From positions 1 through 64,000 of the forward strand of contig JAVBJU010000007.1 in assembly GCA_031546825.1 (NCBI GenBank): a DNA stretch of 64,000 nucleotides. The letters run 5' to 3'. This DNA comes from Hohaiivirga sp031546825 (lineage in GTDB: Bacteria; Pseudomonadota; Alphaproteobacteria; Rhizobiales; Beijerinckiaceae). This document shows positions 42,653 to 51,623 of this stretch, one piece after another. Made by a program: the position numbers and the translations under genes. The stretch's first letter is position 1. Each line of letters opens with the position of its first letter. A model generated the notes under the pieces. It saw nothing but the letters and a program-made list of their open reading frames with translations, ran no database searches and was not told the origin of the DNA.

Positions 42653-43714
42653 ATGCACGGCAAGAATGTGTTGGCAAAATTCCTCTGTGGCGGCATCATG
42701 GGTATCATGATGGCAAGTACCGCTCTCGCCGCTGATTACCGACCCGATGTGGCCGCTCACCGGGGCGCAAGCGGTTACCTTCCCGAACATACTCTCGAAG
42801 CCAAAGCCATGGCCTATGCCATGGGGCCGGATTATATTGAGCAGGATGTGGTGTTGACCAAGGATAATGTGGCGGTTGTGCTCCATGATCACACCCTGGA
42901 AACTACAACCGATGTGGCCAAGAAATTTCCAGGCCGTCAGCGGCCCGACGGCAGCTATTACGCGATAGACTTCACGCTGGCCGAACTCAAGAGCCTGATC
43001 GTTACCGAACGCTTCGACCCCAAAACCGGCAAAGCTGTATTTACCGGTCGTTTCCCGGTCGATAGCGGTATTCCATTCCGGGTGCCGACGGTTGAAGAAG
43101 AATTCCTGATGATTCAGGGCCTGAACAAATCCACCGGGAAGGCCATCGGCGTCTATGTGGAAGTGAAGGAACCCGCCTTCCATGAGAAGGAGGGCAAGGA
43201 TGCCCTGCAAGCCACCATCGATCTCCTAACCAAGTACGGCTACAACAAGCCCGATTCCAAGGCGATCCTGCAAATCTTCGATTATGAGGCGGTTGTCGCT
43301 TCCCGCGCCAAAGGATGGACGGGCCAGTTGGCCATACTGGTCGATAACGACGGACAGGCGCTTAAGGACGACAAGGCCCGCCACAAGTGGTTGCAAACTC
43401 CCGAAGGCATTGCCGATATCTCGAAATACGCCACGATTTACGCGCCGTGGTTCTCACACATCGCAGTGCCCGATGCCGACGGCAAAGGGTTCAAAATCAG
43501 CAACATTGCCGATCTGGCCCGCAAAAACGGCATGAAAGTCCATTCCTGGACCCATCGGGTCGACTCCCCGCCCAAGGGCTTCAAAAACTCCGATGAAATG
43601 CTGGACGTTGCCTTCAAGAAGGTGAAGGTCGATGGCCTGTTTTCGGACTTCCCGAACAAGGTCGTCGATTACCTGAAAAAGAACAATATGCGTAAGGAAA
43701 TGCCAACCCAGTAA
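42653..43714 (+). CDS. glpQ: Periplasmic glycerophosphodiester phosphodiesterase
   Basis: A 353-residue secreted TIM-barrel enzyme that hydrolyses glycerophosphodiesters to glycerol 3-phosphate and an alcohol. The signal peptide ends ALA-ADYRPD. The catalytic and calcium-site motifs are AHRGASGYLPEHT, EQDVVLTKDNVAVVLHDHTLE and YVEVKEPAFH. Its length (about 350) matches periplasmic GlpQ rather than cytosolic UgpQ. GAGGAG precedes the ATG. It is monocistronic. Confidence 0.94.
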   Translation: MHGKNVLAKFLCGGIMGIMMASTALAADYRPDVAAHRGASGYLPEHTLEAKAMAYAMGPDYIEQDVVLTKDNVAVVLHDHTLETTTDVAKKFPGRQRPDGSYYAIDFTLAELKSLIVTERFDPKTGKAVFTGRFPVDSGIPFRVPTVEEEFLMIQGLNKSTGKAIGVYVEVKEPAFHEKEGKDALQATIDLLTKYGYNKPDSKAILQIFDYEAVVASRAKGWTGQLAILVDNDGQALKDDKARHKWLQTPEGIADISKYATIYAPWFSHIAVPDADGKGFKISNIADLARKNGMKVHSWTHRVDSPPKGFKNSDEMLDVAFKKVKVDGLFSDFPNKVVDYLKKNNMRKEMPTQ

Positions 43715-43716
43715 AT

Positions 43717-43754
43717 AAAAAGGCAGGCCGGAATCACTTTCCGACCTGCCGTTT
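43717..43754. terminator. Bidirectional terminator between glpQ and the lipoprotein gene
   Basis: GGCAGGCCGGA pairs imperfectly with TTCCGACCTGCC, flanked by an A-run on the left and GTTT on the right. It serves both convergent genes. Confidence 0.75.
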
Positions 43755-43778
43755 GCTGATGACGTTACGCACCCGCAG

Positions 43779-44333
43779 CTATTTCGCCTCGGGTTGCGGG
43801 AGCGCCACTTGCGGTCCGAGCTTGGCAATGACCCGCTGGGCGCTAAACGCCGGCAGGCCCTTGGTGCCACCGCTCCCATGAACCATGCGGACCAGGAGCG
43901 ACCCGGTGTTGTAAACCGCCCCGCCACCGTAACCACCCACATAAACCGGGTAGGAATAGGAGCGCGTGCGGGTTGTCGTCACCATCACCGGGCGGTAGCT
44001 GAACCCACCGCCGCCGCCGCCACCGCGAAACGCCATGAGTGGCGACAAGACTTCGCGATTAACATTGGCGAATGCACCAGTGCCGAGAAGAACCTCGAAA
44101 TGGCTGAACCCATTTTCTCGGGTCAGGTGCGCTGCACGCAGCATAATGATTTTCTGAAGACGCTGCTTGTCAGTTTGCATATTGCCCGTGGCCGAAACCA
44201 GATAGAGATTGTCTCCAACCTTCTCCTCGCTATAGCCACCTCGGAACCCCGCACGCTCATAGGAAGTGGGCCGAGGATTACATGCAGCGGTGACAAGACA
44301 CAGAGCCGCAACCGATAAAATACGTAACAACAT
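43779..44333 (-). CDS. Putative lipoprotein with Gly/Tyr-rich centre (CC0125/CC1285-like)
   Basis: A 184-residue protein with a lipoprotein-type signal (LRILSVAALCLVTAAC, cysteine at residue 16), then YERAGFRGGYSEEKVGDNLYLVSATGN in two parts, a segment KIIMLRAAHLTRENGFSHFEVL, and a centre rich in Gly, Tyr and Ser. The middle part matches the CC0125/CC1285 family of small lipoproteins. ATG 44333 directly follows GGGGGTTGTT and puts the signal at the N-terminus. Function unknown. Confidence 0.75.
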   Translation of the reverse strand: MLLRILSVAALCLVTAACNPRPTSYERAGFRGGYSEEKVGDNLYLVSATGNMQTDKQRLQKIIMLRAAHLTRENGFSHFEVLLGTGAFANVNREVLSPLMAFRGGGGGGGFSYRPVMVTTTRTRSYSYPVYVGGYGGGAVYNTGSLLVRMVHGSGGTKGLPAFSAQRVIAKLGPQVALPQPEAK

Positions 44334-44554
44334 AACAACCCCCACAGTCTGATTTATCTTGAAATTCTTATACTGAGTTGAAGCTGCCTGCCACAGGTTT
44401 CAGAGGAATTTTTCGCTCCCTTTCTGCAACAGCACATGAAAGTTTTGAACGGCCACAGCGCGCCTCGTTGGCCCGCGCCTCATAGCCCTCCCCGCATGGC
44501 TATCATGCGCGCAACCCCGCAAAAAGACAGTTGCCATATGCCATGAAGGCAGTT

Positions 44555-44598
44555 TAACATATCACTCATTGATTGCTGACATGTTAGCTTGTTATACT
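44555..44598 (+). promoter_or_regulatory. Promoter with overlapping operator for the DHDPS-family gene
   Basis: TTGATT (44569-44574) and TATACT (44593-44598) are 18 bases apart and fit a sigma-70 promoter. An inverted repeat, TAACATATCA (44555-44564) and TGACATGTTA (44577-44586) with one mismatch, overlaps the -35 box, the usual place for a repressor site. This 406-bp intergenic stretch shows no other gene. Confidence 0.5.
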
Positions 44599-44739
44599 CG
44601 AAACAACGGATCGTGAAGCGGGGTGTTTCGGTTGCAGACCACATGCGACAGGCGTTGCGGAAACTCCGCTTTTCCACTCCGCCCCTATGGCGCTCCAAAG
44701 CGGTACTGTTGAGAGAACAGGCTCAACCGGAGAAGAAAC

Positions 44740-45660
44740 ATGAGCGATAAATATACCGGCATCTGGCCTGTCATGCTGACTCCGTTTGAGGCGGATTCGG
44801 AAATCGACTGGAAATCGCTGGAACGCTTGATCGACTGGTATGTGGCGGCGGGCGTATCGGGCCTTTTCGCCAATTGCCAGTCGAGCGAAATGTTTTTCCT
44901 CAACGACACGGAATCGCGCAAGCTGACGAAATTCGTCGTTGATTATGTTGACGGACGCGTGCCGGTGGTTGCCTCAGGCCATACCGCCTCGGCCCCGAGT
45001 CACCAGATCGAACAATTACACGCCATTGCCGATACCGGTGTCGATGCTGTCATTCTCATCAGCAACCGCCTGGCGCTTGCTGGAGATGACGAGGGTCTGG
45101 CGCTTGAAAACCTGCAACGCCTCACCGAAGCGTTGCCCGGCGTTGATTTCGGCATCTATGAATGCCCCTACCCCTATAAGCGCCTGCTGACGCCAAAGAT
45201 GGTGCGCTGGTGCGCGGCGTCAGACCGCTATGTCTTCATAAAGGATACCTGCTGCGATATCGCCACCATCGCCGAGCGTTTGAAACTCGTGGCAGACAGC
45301 CGCCTGCACATCGCCAACGCCAATACCCAAACGCTCCTCGCCTCATTGCGTCTGGGCGCGCACGGCTATAGCGGCATCATGGCGAATTTTCATCCTGAGC
45401 TTTACGTGTGGCTGCACCACAACTGGCAGAAACAGCCGGAGAAAGCGGAACGGCTCGCCCGTTATCTCACGGTGGCGTCGCTTGCGGAGCAACTGGATTA
45501 CCCGGTTTGCGCCAAATACTTTCAGGCCAAGCTCGGCAATTTCACCACCACCCACAGCCGGGTGCGGGATTACCACCCGTTTTTCCGTTCGCTCATGCCC
45601 GATTGCATCGACCAGATGGTCGCCCTCGGCAACGACATCAAGCAAACGCTCGGGCTCTAG
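44740..45660 (+). CDS. Dihydrodipicolinate synthase-family aldolase of unknown substrate
   Basis: A 306-residue class I aldolase of the DapA/NanA superfamily. The Schiff-base Lys is in YVFIKDTCCD and the catalytic Tyr in FGIYECPYPY. The phosphate/carboxylate-binding GTTGE motif of true DHDPS is replaced by NCQSSEM, so it is unlikely to make lysine precursors. Candidates are a sugar-acid dehydratase or keto-acid aldolase. It is monocistronic with its own operator-like promoter and a strong terminator. The proximity to the sugar-acid cluster is suggestive. Confidence 0.85.
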   Translation: MSDKYTGIWPVMLTPFEADSEIDWKSLERLIDWYVAAGVSGLFANCQSSEMFFLNDTESRKLTKFVVDYVDGRVPVVASGHTASAPSHQIEQLHAIADTGVDAVILISNRLALAGDDEGLALENLQRLTEALPGVDFGIYECPYPYKRLLTPKMVRWCAASDRYVFIKDTCCDIATIAERLKLVADSRLHIANANTQTLLASLRLGAHGYSGIMANFHPELYVWLHHNWQKQPEKAERLARYLTVASLAEQLDYPVCAKYFQAKLGNFTTTHSRVRDYHPFFRSLMPDCIDQMVALGNDIKQTLGL

Positions 45661-45680
45661 CAACACCGGCCAAAAAGAAA

Positions 45681-45722
45681 CGGCGGGAATGGGATATCAC
45701 CCTTTCCCGCCGTTGTTTTTTT
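45681..45722 (+). terminator. Terminator after the DHDPS-family gene
   Basis: CGGCGGGAA (45681-45689) pairs with TTCCCGCCG (45704-45712) and is followed by a T-run to 45722. Confidence 0.9.
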
Positions 45723-45735
45723 AAGCGAAAGCAGT

Positions 45736-46245
45736 TCAGCCCTTCAGGCCGATGAAGTCCATTTTACCAACCGGCACGCCGTTCTGACGCAGAATGTTGT
45801 AAGCGGTGGTGATGTGGAAATAGATGTTCGGGATGGCATATTGCAGCAGGAACACGTCGCCCTTCAAAGCAGGCTTATCCTTGCGCCACGGCAGCACGAT
45901 GTCGCGGGTAGCTGCATTGTTGAAATCGGCATCTTTCAAAGTCTTGAGATAATCTGAGGTTTTGGAAAGACGCGCCTTGAGCTCGGCAAAGCTCGCCTCA
46001 TTGTCTTCCATCTTCGGCGGCTCCTGCCCCGAAAGGCGAGCCGCGGCGCTCTTGGTGAAATCTGACACCAGCTGCACCTGCTTCACGAACGGCAGCATGT
46101 CGATGAACAGGCGTGACTGCAACATGGTGCGATCTTCGACCTTGCGCTCGGCACAATAGGCAACCGCCTTATCGAGGAGATGCTCCATATTGGCGAGAAT
46201 ATGCAGGCTGTCTTTCACGGCGAGTTGATAATAGGAAATGGTCAT
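45736..46245 (-). CDS. DUF1993 domain protein
   Basis: A 169-residue cytosolic helical protein of the DUF1993 (DinB-like four-helix bundle) family: ISYYQLAVKDSLHILANMEHLL, RLFIDMLPFVKQVQLVSDF and the C-terminal LQYAIPNIYFHITTAYNILRQ NGV. The His in the last helix matches the DinB-like pattern, but a full metal triad is not clear. AGGAGGG precedes ATG 46245, which decides against the longer frame to 46326. Function unknown. Confidence 0.85.
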   Translation of the reverse strand: MTISYYQLAVKDSLHILANMEHLLDKAVAYCAERKVEDRTMLQSRLFIDMLPFVKQVQLVSDFTKSAAARLSGQEPPKMEDNEASFAELKARLSKTSDYLKTLKDADFNNAATRDIVLPWRKDKPALKGDVFLLQYAIPNIYFHITTAYNILRQNGVPVGKMDFIGLKG

Positions 46246-46452
46246 GGTGCCCTCCTGAGTGGTGGTTATCATTCGATGGAGCCATGCTAAGGTGGTTATG
46301 GGAAACAGCAAAGAGACAAACGGCACGCAGTGTTGCCAAGCTGAAGGTTGCTATGTGCCATTGAGGCACTCCAGCCCATTCCCGCATTCAATCTCAAGGT
46401 ATGCGCTCGTAGTCGCAAATTTTGCCCACGGCCGCGGCGTCCCCTTAAAATA

Positions 46453-46491
46453 ATGGGCGGGTGAAACCAATTCCTGGTCGCACTCGCCCAT
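46453..46491 (-). terminator. Terminator after the GntP permease gene
   Basis: TGGGCG-GTG pairs with CAC-CGCCCA around a loop and is followed on the minus strand by a T-rich tract (TTATTTTA). It lies 30 bases past the stop. Confidence 0.75.
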
Positions 46492-46520
46492 CATCAGATC
46501 ATATTTTTATGCTGGTCTGG

Positions 46521-47861
46521 TTAGACTACCATTGAGAGCAGCAAGGTGCCCGCAAGGCCGAGAACGGACGCAATACATGTTGCCACCGAATAGGTCGCAT
46601 ACATTGCACTCATCGGAATGCCACAGCTTTCCTTAACGAACCAGAAGCCGGAATCCGTCACGTGCGAACCACCAATGGCGCCGCAGCCGATGGCGATGGC
46701 GACCAGTGCCGGATCAAGGCCGGGATGCAAGGCAAGAACGGGGAGGATGAACCCAGCGGCAGCCATCATTGCGACGGTTGCGCTACCCAGAGCAAAACGC
46801 ATGATGAGGGCGATGAGCCACGCCATGATGAGCGGGCTGATATTGATGCCGGTGAGCACAACTTCAAGAGCCTTGCCTACGCCGCTGTCGAGGATGATCT
46901 TATTGAACGAGCCTGCAGCGCCAATCACGAGCAGGATCGAAGCCATCGGCGCCATGGCGCTTTCGCTTGCCTTGCCCAGTTGATCCCAGGAAAAGCCGCG
47001 GTTGAGTCCAAGGAGCACGTAACCAACGGCCGAAGAGATAAACAGTGCAATCATCGGGGTGCCGATGAAATTGACGTAAACCATGTATGATGGCGGGTTG
47101 GCTCTGTCGATCATGAACTCGAAGATCGTCTTGGTGATCATCAGCAGAAGCGGCAGCAAGATCACGAACAATGTACGCCCGAAAGGCGGCAGCTCGGAAT
47201 CCGGACGTGGCTTGGCGTTGGCGTACGCTCCGGAAATCTCGATCGGGAAGTACTTCGCGATGAACTTTCCGTAAACCGGGCCAGCGAGAGCCGCAGCGGG
47301 AGCACCAACGATCAGGCCATAAACCACAACCTTGCCCACGTCAGCATTGAGGTTACCGGCGATCGCCATGGCGGCCGGGTGCGGCGGAACAATGCAGTGA
47401 ACGGTAATCAAACCCATGATCATCGAAAGTGCGACCTGGATAACCGGCAGTTTCGATTCACGTACCACCGAGAACATCAAGGCGATGAGCAGAACGATAC
47501 CGACCTGGAAGAACACCGGAATGCCGCAAACATAGCCGACAATGAGCATCGCCCAATGCGCGCGCGACTTGCCAAGTATGTCGATCAACCGACGCGCCAA
47601 TCTTTCGGCGCCGCCTGAGATTTCCATCATTTTTCCCAGAATGGCACCGAGCGCCAGGATGGGAGCAAGGAAACCGAGCGTGTTGCCCAGCCCGGTTTCA
47701 AACGATGTGACAATTTTGGGCAAGGGCATGCCCTGCGTCACGGCCAGGAACAAACATGCGGTCATCAGCGACCAGAATGCATGTATCTTGAAGTAAATAC
47801 ACATGAGAACGACGAGACAGATAGATACTGTCAGCATCGTCATTGAAAAGCCCACACTCAT
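46521..47861 (-). CDS. GntP-family sugar-acid permease
   Basis: A 446-residue inner-membrane carrier with about 12-14 hydrophobic segments. GntP hallmarks are present: ETGLGNTLGFLAPILALGAILG, GIPVFFQVGIVLLIAL, HCIVPPHPAAMAIAG and the C-terminal GGSHVTDSGFWFVKE. The family takes up gluconate and related sugar acids with protons. A very strong AGGAGGA precedes the ATG. It follows pdxA2 and the DUF1537 kinase gene in the same direction, which points to threonate or erythronate as substrate. Confidence 0.9.
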   Translation of the reverse strand: MSVGFSMTMLTVSICLVVLMCIYFKIHAFWSLMTACLFLAVTQGMPLPKIVTSFETGLGNTLGFLAPILALGAILGKMMEISGGAERLARRLIDILGKSRAHWAMLIVGYVCGIPVFFQVGIVLLIALMFSVVRESKLPVIQVALSMIMGLITVHCIVPPHPAAMAIAGNLNADVGKVVVYGLIVGAPAAALAGPVYGKFIAKYFPIEISGAYANAKPRPDSELPPFGRTLFVILLPLLLMITKTIFEFMIDRANPPSYMVYVNFIGTPMIALFISSAVGYVLLGLNRGFSWDQLGKASESAMAPMASILLVIGAAGSFNKIILDSGVGKALEVVLTGINISPLIMAWLIALIMRFALGSATVAMMAAAGFILPVLALHPGLDPALVAIAIGCGAIGGSHVTDSGFWFVKESCGIPMSAMYATYSVATCIASVLGLAGTLLLSMVV

Positions 47862-48062
47862 TCATTCCTCCTCTTCAACTCATCGTCTGAGGGATTTCAC
47901 ATTTAATATCAGTTAGTTGCTTTGATTTTCCGAAAACACCTTCCCGTATATCAGCGCTATTAAAAAACACTTGGAAAGGAAATCCCTACCCAAAAGCGGG
48001 GCGCTCCATGAGCCCCTAAAGAACAGCGGCTCATGGATCTTGTTTTCAGAAATTATCTTTTT

Positions 48063-49073
48063 TTACCGGTTCTTCTTGAAGTTCCCGGCATATTCTGCAG
48101 CCAGCCGGATCGCTTCCACCATGGAAACCGGGCTGGCCTTACCCTTGCCAGCGATGTCAAAGGCAGTGCCATGATCGACAGACGTACGCAGGAATGGCAT
48201 TCCCAGCGTCAGGGAAATCGTCCGCTCAAAATCGACCATCTTGGTCGCGATATGCCCCTGGTCATGGTAGAGGGACAACACCGCATCCCAGGCACCCTTC
48301 AGGGCGAAATGGAATACTGAATCCGCCGGGCTGGGGCCGGTGACGCGATAGCCTTCTGCCTGCGCGGCTTGGATGGCCGGTTCGATTTCATCGACCTCTT
48401 CGCGACCAAAAAGACCGTGCTCGCCCGAGTGCGGATTGAGACCAGCCACAACCAGCGTCGGATTTTCGAGGCCGAGTTGCTTGAGGGAAGCAGTGCAGCG
48501 ACGGATGTAGTCAAGCACGCGTTCCTTTTTCACCGCTTTGCAGGCATCGGCCAGCGACAGGTGGCGGCTGAGGAAGAAAACGCGCAGCGCATGGACCTGG
48601 AACATGGTCAAGGGATCGGCGGTATTGGTCAGTGAACCGAGAATTTCGGTGTGGCCGATGAAGGGGACTTTGGCGGCTTTGAGCGATTCTTTATTGATCG
48701 CCGTCGTCGCCATGGCGTCTGCCACACCGGCATTGCACAGCTCCACCGCCGCCTTGATATATTCGAACGACGCCTGACCGCAGCGTGCATCAATCACGCC
48801 GTATTTCATGCTGTCGATATCGATATTGTCGAAGTGAATCAGATTCAGCGTGTTCGCTTCAGCTTCCGCACGAATCCGTGACGGATCATTGGCAAGCCGC
48901 TTGATCTTCGGCGAAACCTTCATGAACTGCGCGGCGCGGCGCAAGGTTTCTTCATGGCCAACCACGACGACAATGGCTTTTTCAGTGACAGCCGGATCGT
49001 TGATGGAAGCAGCGACGATCTCGGGGCCAATACCGGCCGGATCGCCCATCGGGACGCAGATAATAGGTTTCAT
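48063..49073 (-). CDS. pdxA2: PdxA2-type dehydrogenase (D-threonate/D-erythronate 4-phosphate)
   Basis: A 336-residue PdxA-family NAD-dependent oxidative decarboxylase. Motifs: ICVPMGDPAGIGPEIV, a metal-site His in YHDQGHIATKMVDF, and LRTSVDHGTAFDIAGKG. Two bases separate it from the upstream DUF1537 kinase. In that arrangement the known role is oxidation and decarboxylation of 4-phospho-D-threonate (or erythronate) to dihydroxyacetone phosphate, not vitamin B6 synthesis. Which stereoisomer is used cannot be told. Confidence 0.88.
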   Translation of the reverse strand: MKPIICVPMGDPAGIGPEIVAASINDPAVTEKAIVVVVGHEETLRRAAQFMKVSPKIKRLANDPSRIRAEAEANTLNLIHFDNIDIDSMKYGVIDARCGQASFEYIKAAVELCNAGVADAMATTAINKESLKAAKVPFIGHTEILGSLTNTADPLTMFQVHALRVFFLSRHLSLADACKAVKKERVLDYIRRCTASLKQLGLENPTLVVAGLNPHSGEHGLFGREEVDEIEPAIQAAQAEGYRVTGPSPADSVFHFALKGAWDAVLSLYHDQGHIATKMVDFERTISLTLGMPFLRTSVDHGTAFDIAGKGKASPVSMVEAIRLAAEYAGNFKKNR

Positions 49074-49075
49074 GA

Positions 49076-50428
49076 TTAGTTCTCACCTTCTGGGGTTCTC
49101 GTCTGTGTCGAAATTTTGGCAAAGAGGTAATTAATACAGAGCGCAATGCTGCCATTGTCACCAACGAAGCCGCCCTTGGTCACCATCGGAATGTTCGGGT
49201 ACTTGCCGCCGATCAACCGGCCATAAACAGCCAGGGGCAGCACTTCGTCACGCACCGAGAAGCCAGAGGCTTCCAATTGGCGGGCAACAGCAACCGTGAC
49301 CTCACCACCGGAAGAGTAAACGCCACCAAGGCGCAGCGCCTTCTGCTGCAGAAGGAGATCCGCGACTTCTGCCAGACCGCGATTAATCCGGTCAGAGGCT
49401 TCCTGAATGGTAACGTCGTTCTCACGCGCCATTTTTTCGAGCGGATAAACATCCTCGGGCCGTTCCACGGTGCAGACACCGTAAACCTCTGATTGCCCGG
49501 CAGCCGCCATAATGCGCTGCACAGCGCTGGCAATCTCGCCTTCCCGCGCGGCACTGTTGACGAGCTTGCGACAATCCATCTTGATGATGGTGCATTTGCG
49601 AGCAAGGCGCAGTTCGTCCATTTGGCGACGGATCAGCTCGGTCGTGCTTCCCACCACAACAAGCGCGTTATCTTCGAGCTCGTGACGGCTTTTGACCGGA
49701 ACACGAGCGTCCGCCATGGCGGCAGTAAACGGGCCGGGATCGACCGCGAGAACCGGATAGGACACCGATTTCAACGCCGCAGCAATTGTTGCGATTTCTC
49801 CGTTGGTTACGGCATCGCAAGCGATAATCCGCACACCATCCTGCCGCAAGCGCTCAATGGCCTCAGCCGTTGGGCCCTCGCCCTTCATGATCGTGTCGAG
49901 CGGCACGTAACCGACTACGAGCGATGTCTGCTCGCCGATGATCTTTGAAAATTGCGAAGTCGTAATCGGGCGAACCGGGTCTTTGGCTATCGGGGATTTC
50001 TCCAGCGGCAGACCATTGACCACCAGGTAACCACCCACTGCGAGACGCGAAGAGGTGGGGAACGCCGGAACGACGACGGCAACAGCCTGCTCCTTGGCAT
50101 GGGGGCATTCATCGAATGCCTTGAGTGCTGCCTCGATCTCGCTGCCCACATTGCCTCGCAATGTACTGTCAATGCGCTTGGCGACAACAGCGGGCATGCC
50201 GTTGGACAATAACAGGCTCAATGCGCCATAAACCCGCTCCATCGCCTCGGCCTGTGGCAGCAACCGGCTGTCAGTGTTGATGGAGATAGCATCAAACTCG
50301 CGGTATGCATCAGTGTTCCAATGCTCCCGATTGAGGCACGTTGCCGCGGAAAAGCCCTTGGCGGCCAGCAGTGACCCATTGGCATTAGCACCCGTCAAAT
50401 CATCCGCAACGATAATGATCTTTCTCAT
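49076..50428 (-). CDS. dtnK: DUF1537 four-carbon sugar-acid kinase (DtnK/DenK type)
   Basis: A 450-residue kinase of the two-domain DUF1537 family. The N-terminal substrate domain starts IIIVADDLTGANANG and includes AKRIDSTLRGNVGSEI; the C-terminal nucleotide domain has LRLGGVYSSGGEVTVAVARQL and the hallmark GGKYPNIPMVTKGGFVGD. It phosphorylates D-threonate or D-erythronate at C4 as the first intracellular step, giving the substrate for PdxA2. It lies 44 bases after the deoR-type gene. DtnK and DenK cannot be separated by eye. Confidence 0.87.
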   Translation of the reverse strand: MRKIIIVADDLTGANANGSLLAAKGFSAATCLNREHWNTDAYREFDAISINTDSRLLPQAEAMERVYGALSLLLSNGMPAVVAKRIDSTLRGNVGSEIEAALKAFDECPHAKEQAVAVVVPAFPTSSRLAVGGYLVVNGLPLEKSPIAKDPVRPITTSQFSKIIGEQTSLVVGYVPLDTIMKGEGPTAEAIERLRQDGVRIIACDAVTNGEIATIAAALKSVSYPVLAVDPGPFTAAMADARVPVKSRHELEDNALVVVGSTTELIRRQMDELRLARKCTIIKMDCRKLVNSAAREGEIASAVQRIMAAAGQSEVYGVCTVERPEDVYPLEKMARENDVTIQEASDRINRGLAEVADLLLQQKALRLGGVYSSGGEVTVAVARQLEASGFSVRDEVLPLAVYGRLIGGKYPNIPMVTKGGFVGDNGSIALCINYLFAKISTQTRTPEGEN

Positions 50429-50472
50429 GATCTACCTTTGAATTATCAGACAAAACACTTGTAAAAATGCGG

Positions 50473-51231
50473 TTATGCGAGGATCAGCTCAGCGCCGACA
50501 TCAAAAATGTCCTTGCATATGAGCGGTGACAGCCCGCCATCGGAGATGACGCCATCAAAATTCTTAAGCGGAGCGACACTCCAGGGATTGTAAGTGCCAT
50601 ATTTGGCCGAATCCGCCAGAAGGTAGGTGCACTCTGCCCGCTCCATGAGCGTGCGTTTGATTTCCTGCTTAGGGACATTGCTAGAGGAAACGCCTTTGAC
50701 GGCATCCCACGTTGCAGTGCCAATGAAGGAAATCGCCGCATTGGCCTCCTGCAGATAACGTAGTGCCCGCGAATCGAGTTGCCCTTGCACTTCACGGTTA
50801 ACTTCCCCGCCGGGGGTGAAAACCCGCACTGTCGAAGACTGGGACAGATGAAGAGCAATTTGCAAATCAACAGTGATGATTGTTAAGCGCCGGTGCATCA
50901 ACAGCTTTGCCAGCTCAAGCGTGGTCGTGCCCGCATCAAGCATGACGACGCTATCATCCCGCACCAGTTCCGCCGCACGGCGTGCAATGGCTTTCTTGCT
51001 GGGAATGTTGGCATTGACCTTCTGCGCGTAGGCAAGCTCGCCATAGAGAAAGCTCGCGGGAACAGCGCCGCCGTGGGTCGGGGAAAGCATATTTTGCTCG
51101 GCGAGAATTTTGCGGTCACGACGCACGGTGATCGGCGAAACCTGGAAATAATCCGCCAAGGTCTGCACATCAGCGCCGTCATTCTCATCAATGAATCGCG
51201 CCATGGCTGCGCGACGTTTGACACCGTTCAT
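50473..51231 (-). CDS. DeoR/GlpR-family transcriptional regulator
   Basis: A 252-residue repressor-type protein. The N-terminal helix-turn-helix covers residues about 10-60 (RFIDENDGADVQTLADYFQV, SPITVRRDRKIL), and the sugar-phosphate-sensing DeoRC domain has DSVVMLDAGTTTLELAKLL and the typical C-terminal FDGVISDGG. It is the first gene before the kinase, PdxA2 and GntP, and so probably senses a phosphorylated four-carbon acid. ATG 51231 is used; a GTG 15 bases upstream is in frame. Confidence 0.88.
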   Translation of the reverse strand: MNGVKRRAAMARFIDENDGADVQTLADYFQVSPITVRRDRKILAEQNMLSPTHGGAVPASFLYGELAYAQKVNANIPSKKAIARRAAELVRDDSVVMLDAGTTTLELAKLLMHRRLTIITVDLQIALHLSQSSTVRVFTPGGEVNREVQGQLDSRALRYLQEANAAISFIGTATWDAVKGVSSSNVPKQEIKRTLMERAECTYLLADSAKYGTYNPWSVAPLKNFDGVISDGGLSPLICKDIFDVGAELILA

Positions 51232-51623
51232 GGCAACTCTGCCCACTCACATATCGAGGCTTCGCAAACGATCAAAATATGATCGTATTTGATCTTATTC
51301 GCACACCTCTCTCTAAGTCAAGGCAAACGGAGCACTTTCGAGCATGGATGATCATTATCGATCATTTCAGAAGCCTGCGACGATCGCCCTGTCTTTCCTT
51401 CCCTGACAGATTGCATGAACATTTGTGACCATTATGGGAGGAACGGGGAGCCGGGCGGTCCATGGCCTGCGAATATGACATCGCAATGAGGCGCGACAGG
51501 GATGAGCATGCCCGTCTCATTCCAACGCGAAATTGGCACCGCGCATCGCGAGGGAAACGAATTTCCCAACGCGGATTTATGAGGCTTTTAAAACGTCTAG
51601 GAGAATCCCAGTGGGGTTTCTCC
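51232..51623. promoter_or_regulatory. Promoter region of the deoR-kinase-pdxA2 genes with GATC palindromes
   Basis: No gene is seen in this 392-bp gap. It holds CGATCAAAATATGATCG (51269-51285) with a further TTTGATC (51288-51294), and TGATCATTATCGATCA (51349-51364). These related GATC-type inverted repeats flank the deoR promoter on both sides and are likely DeoR-family operators. Confidence 0.55.
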
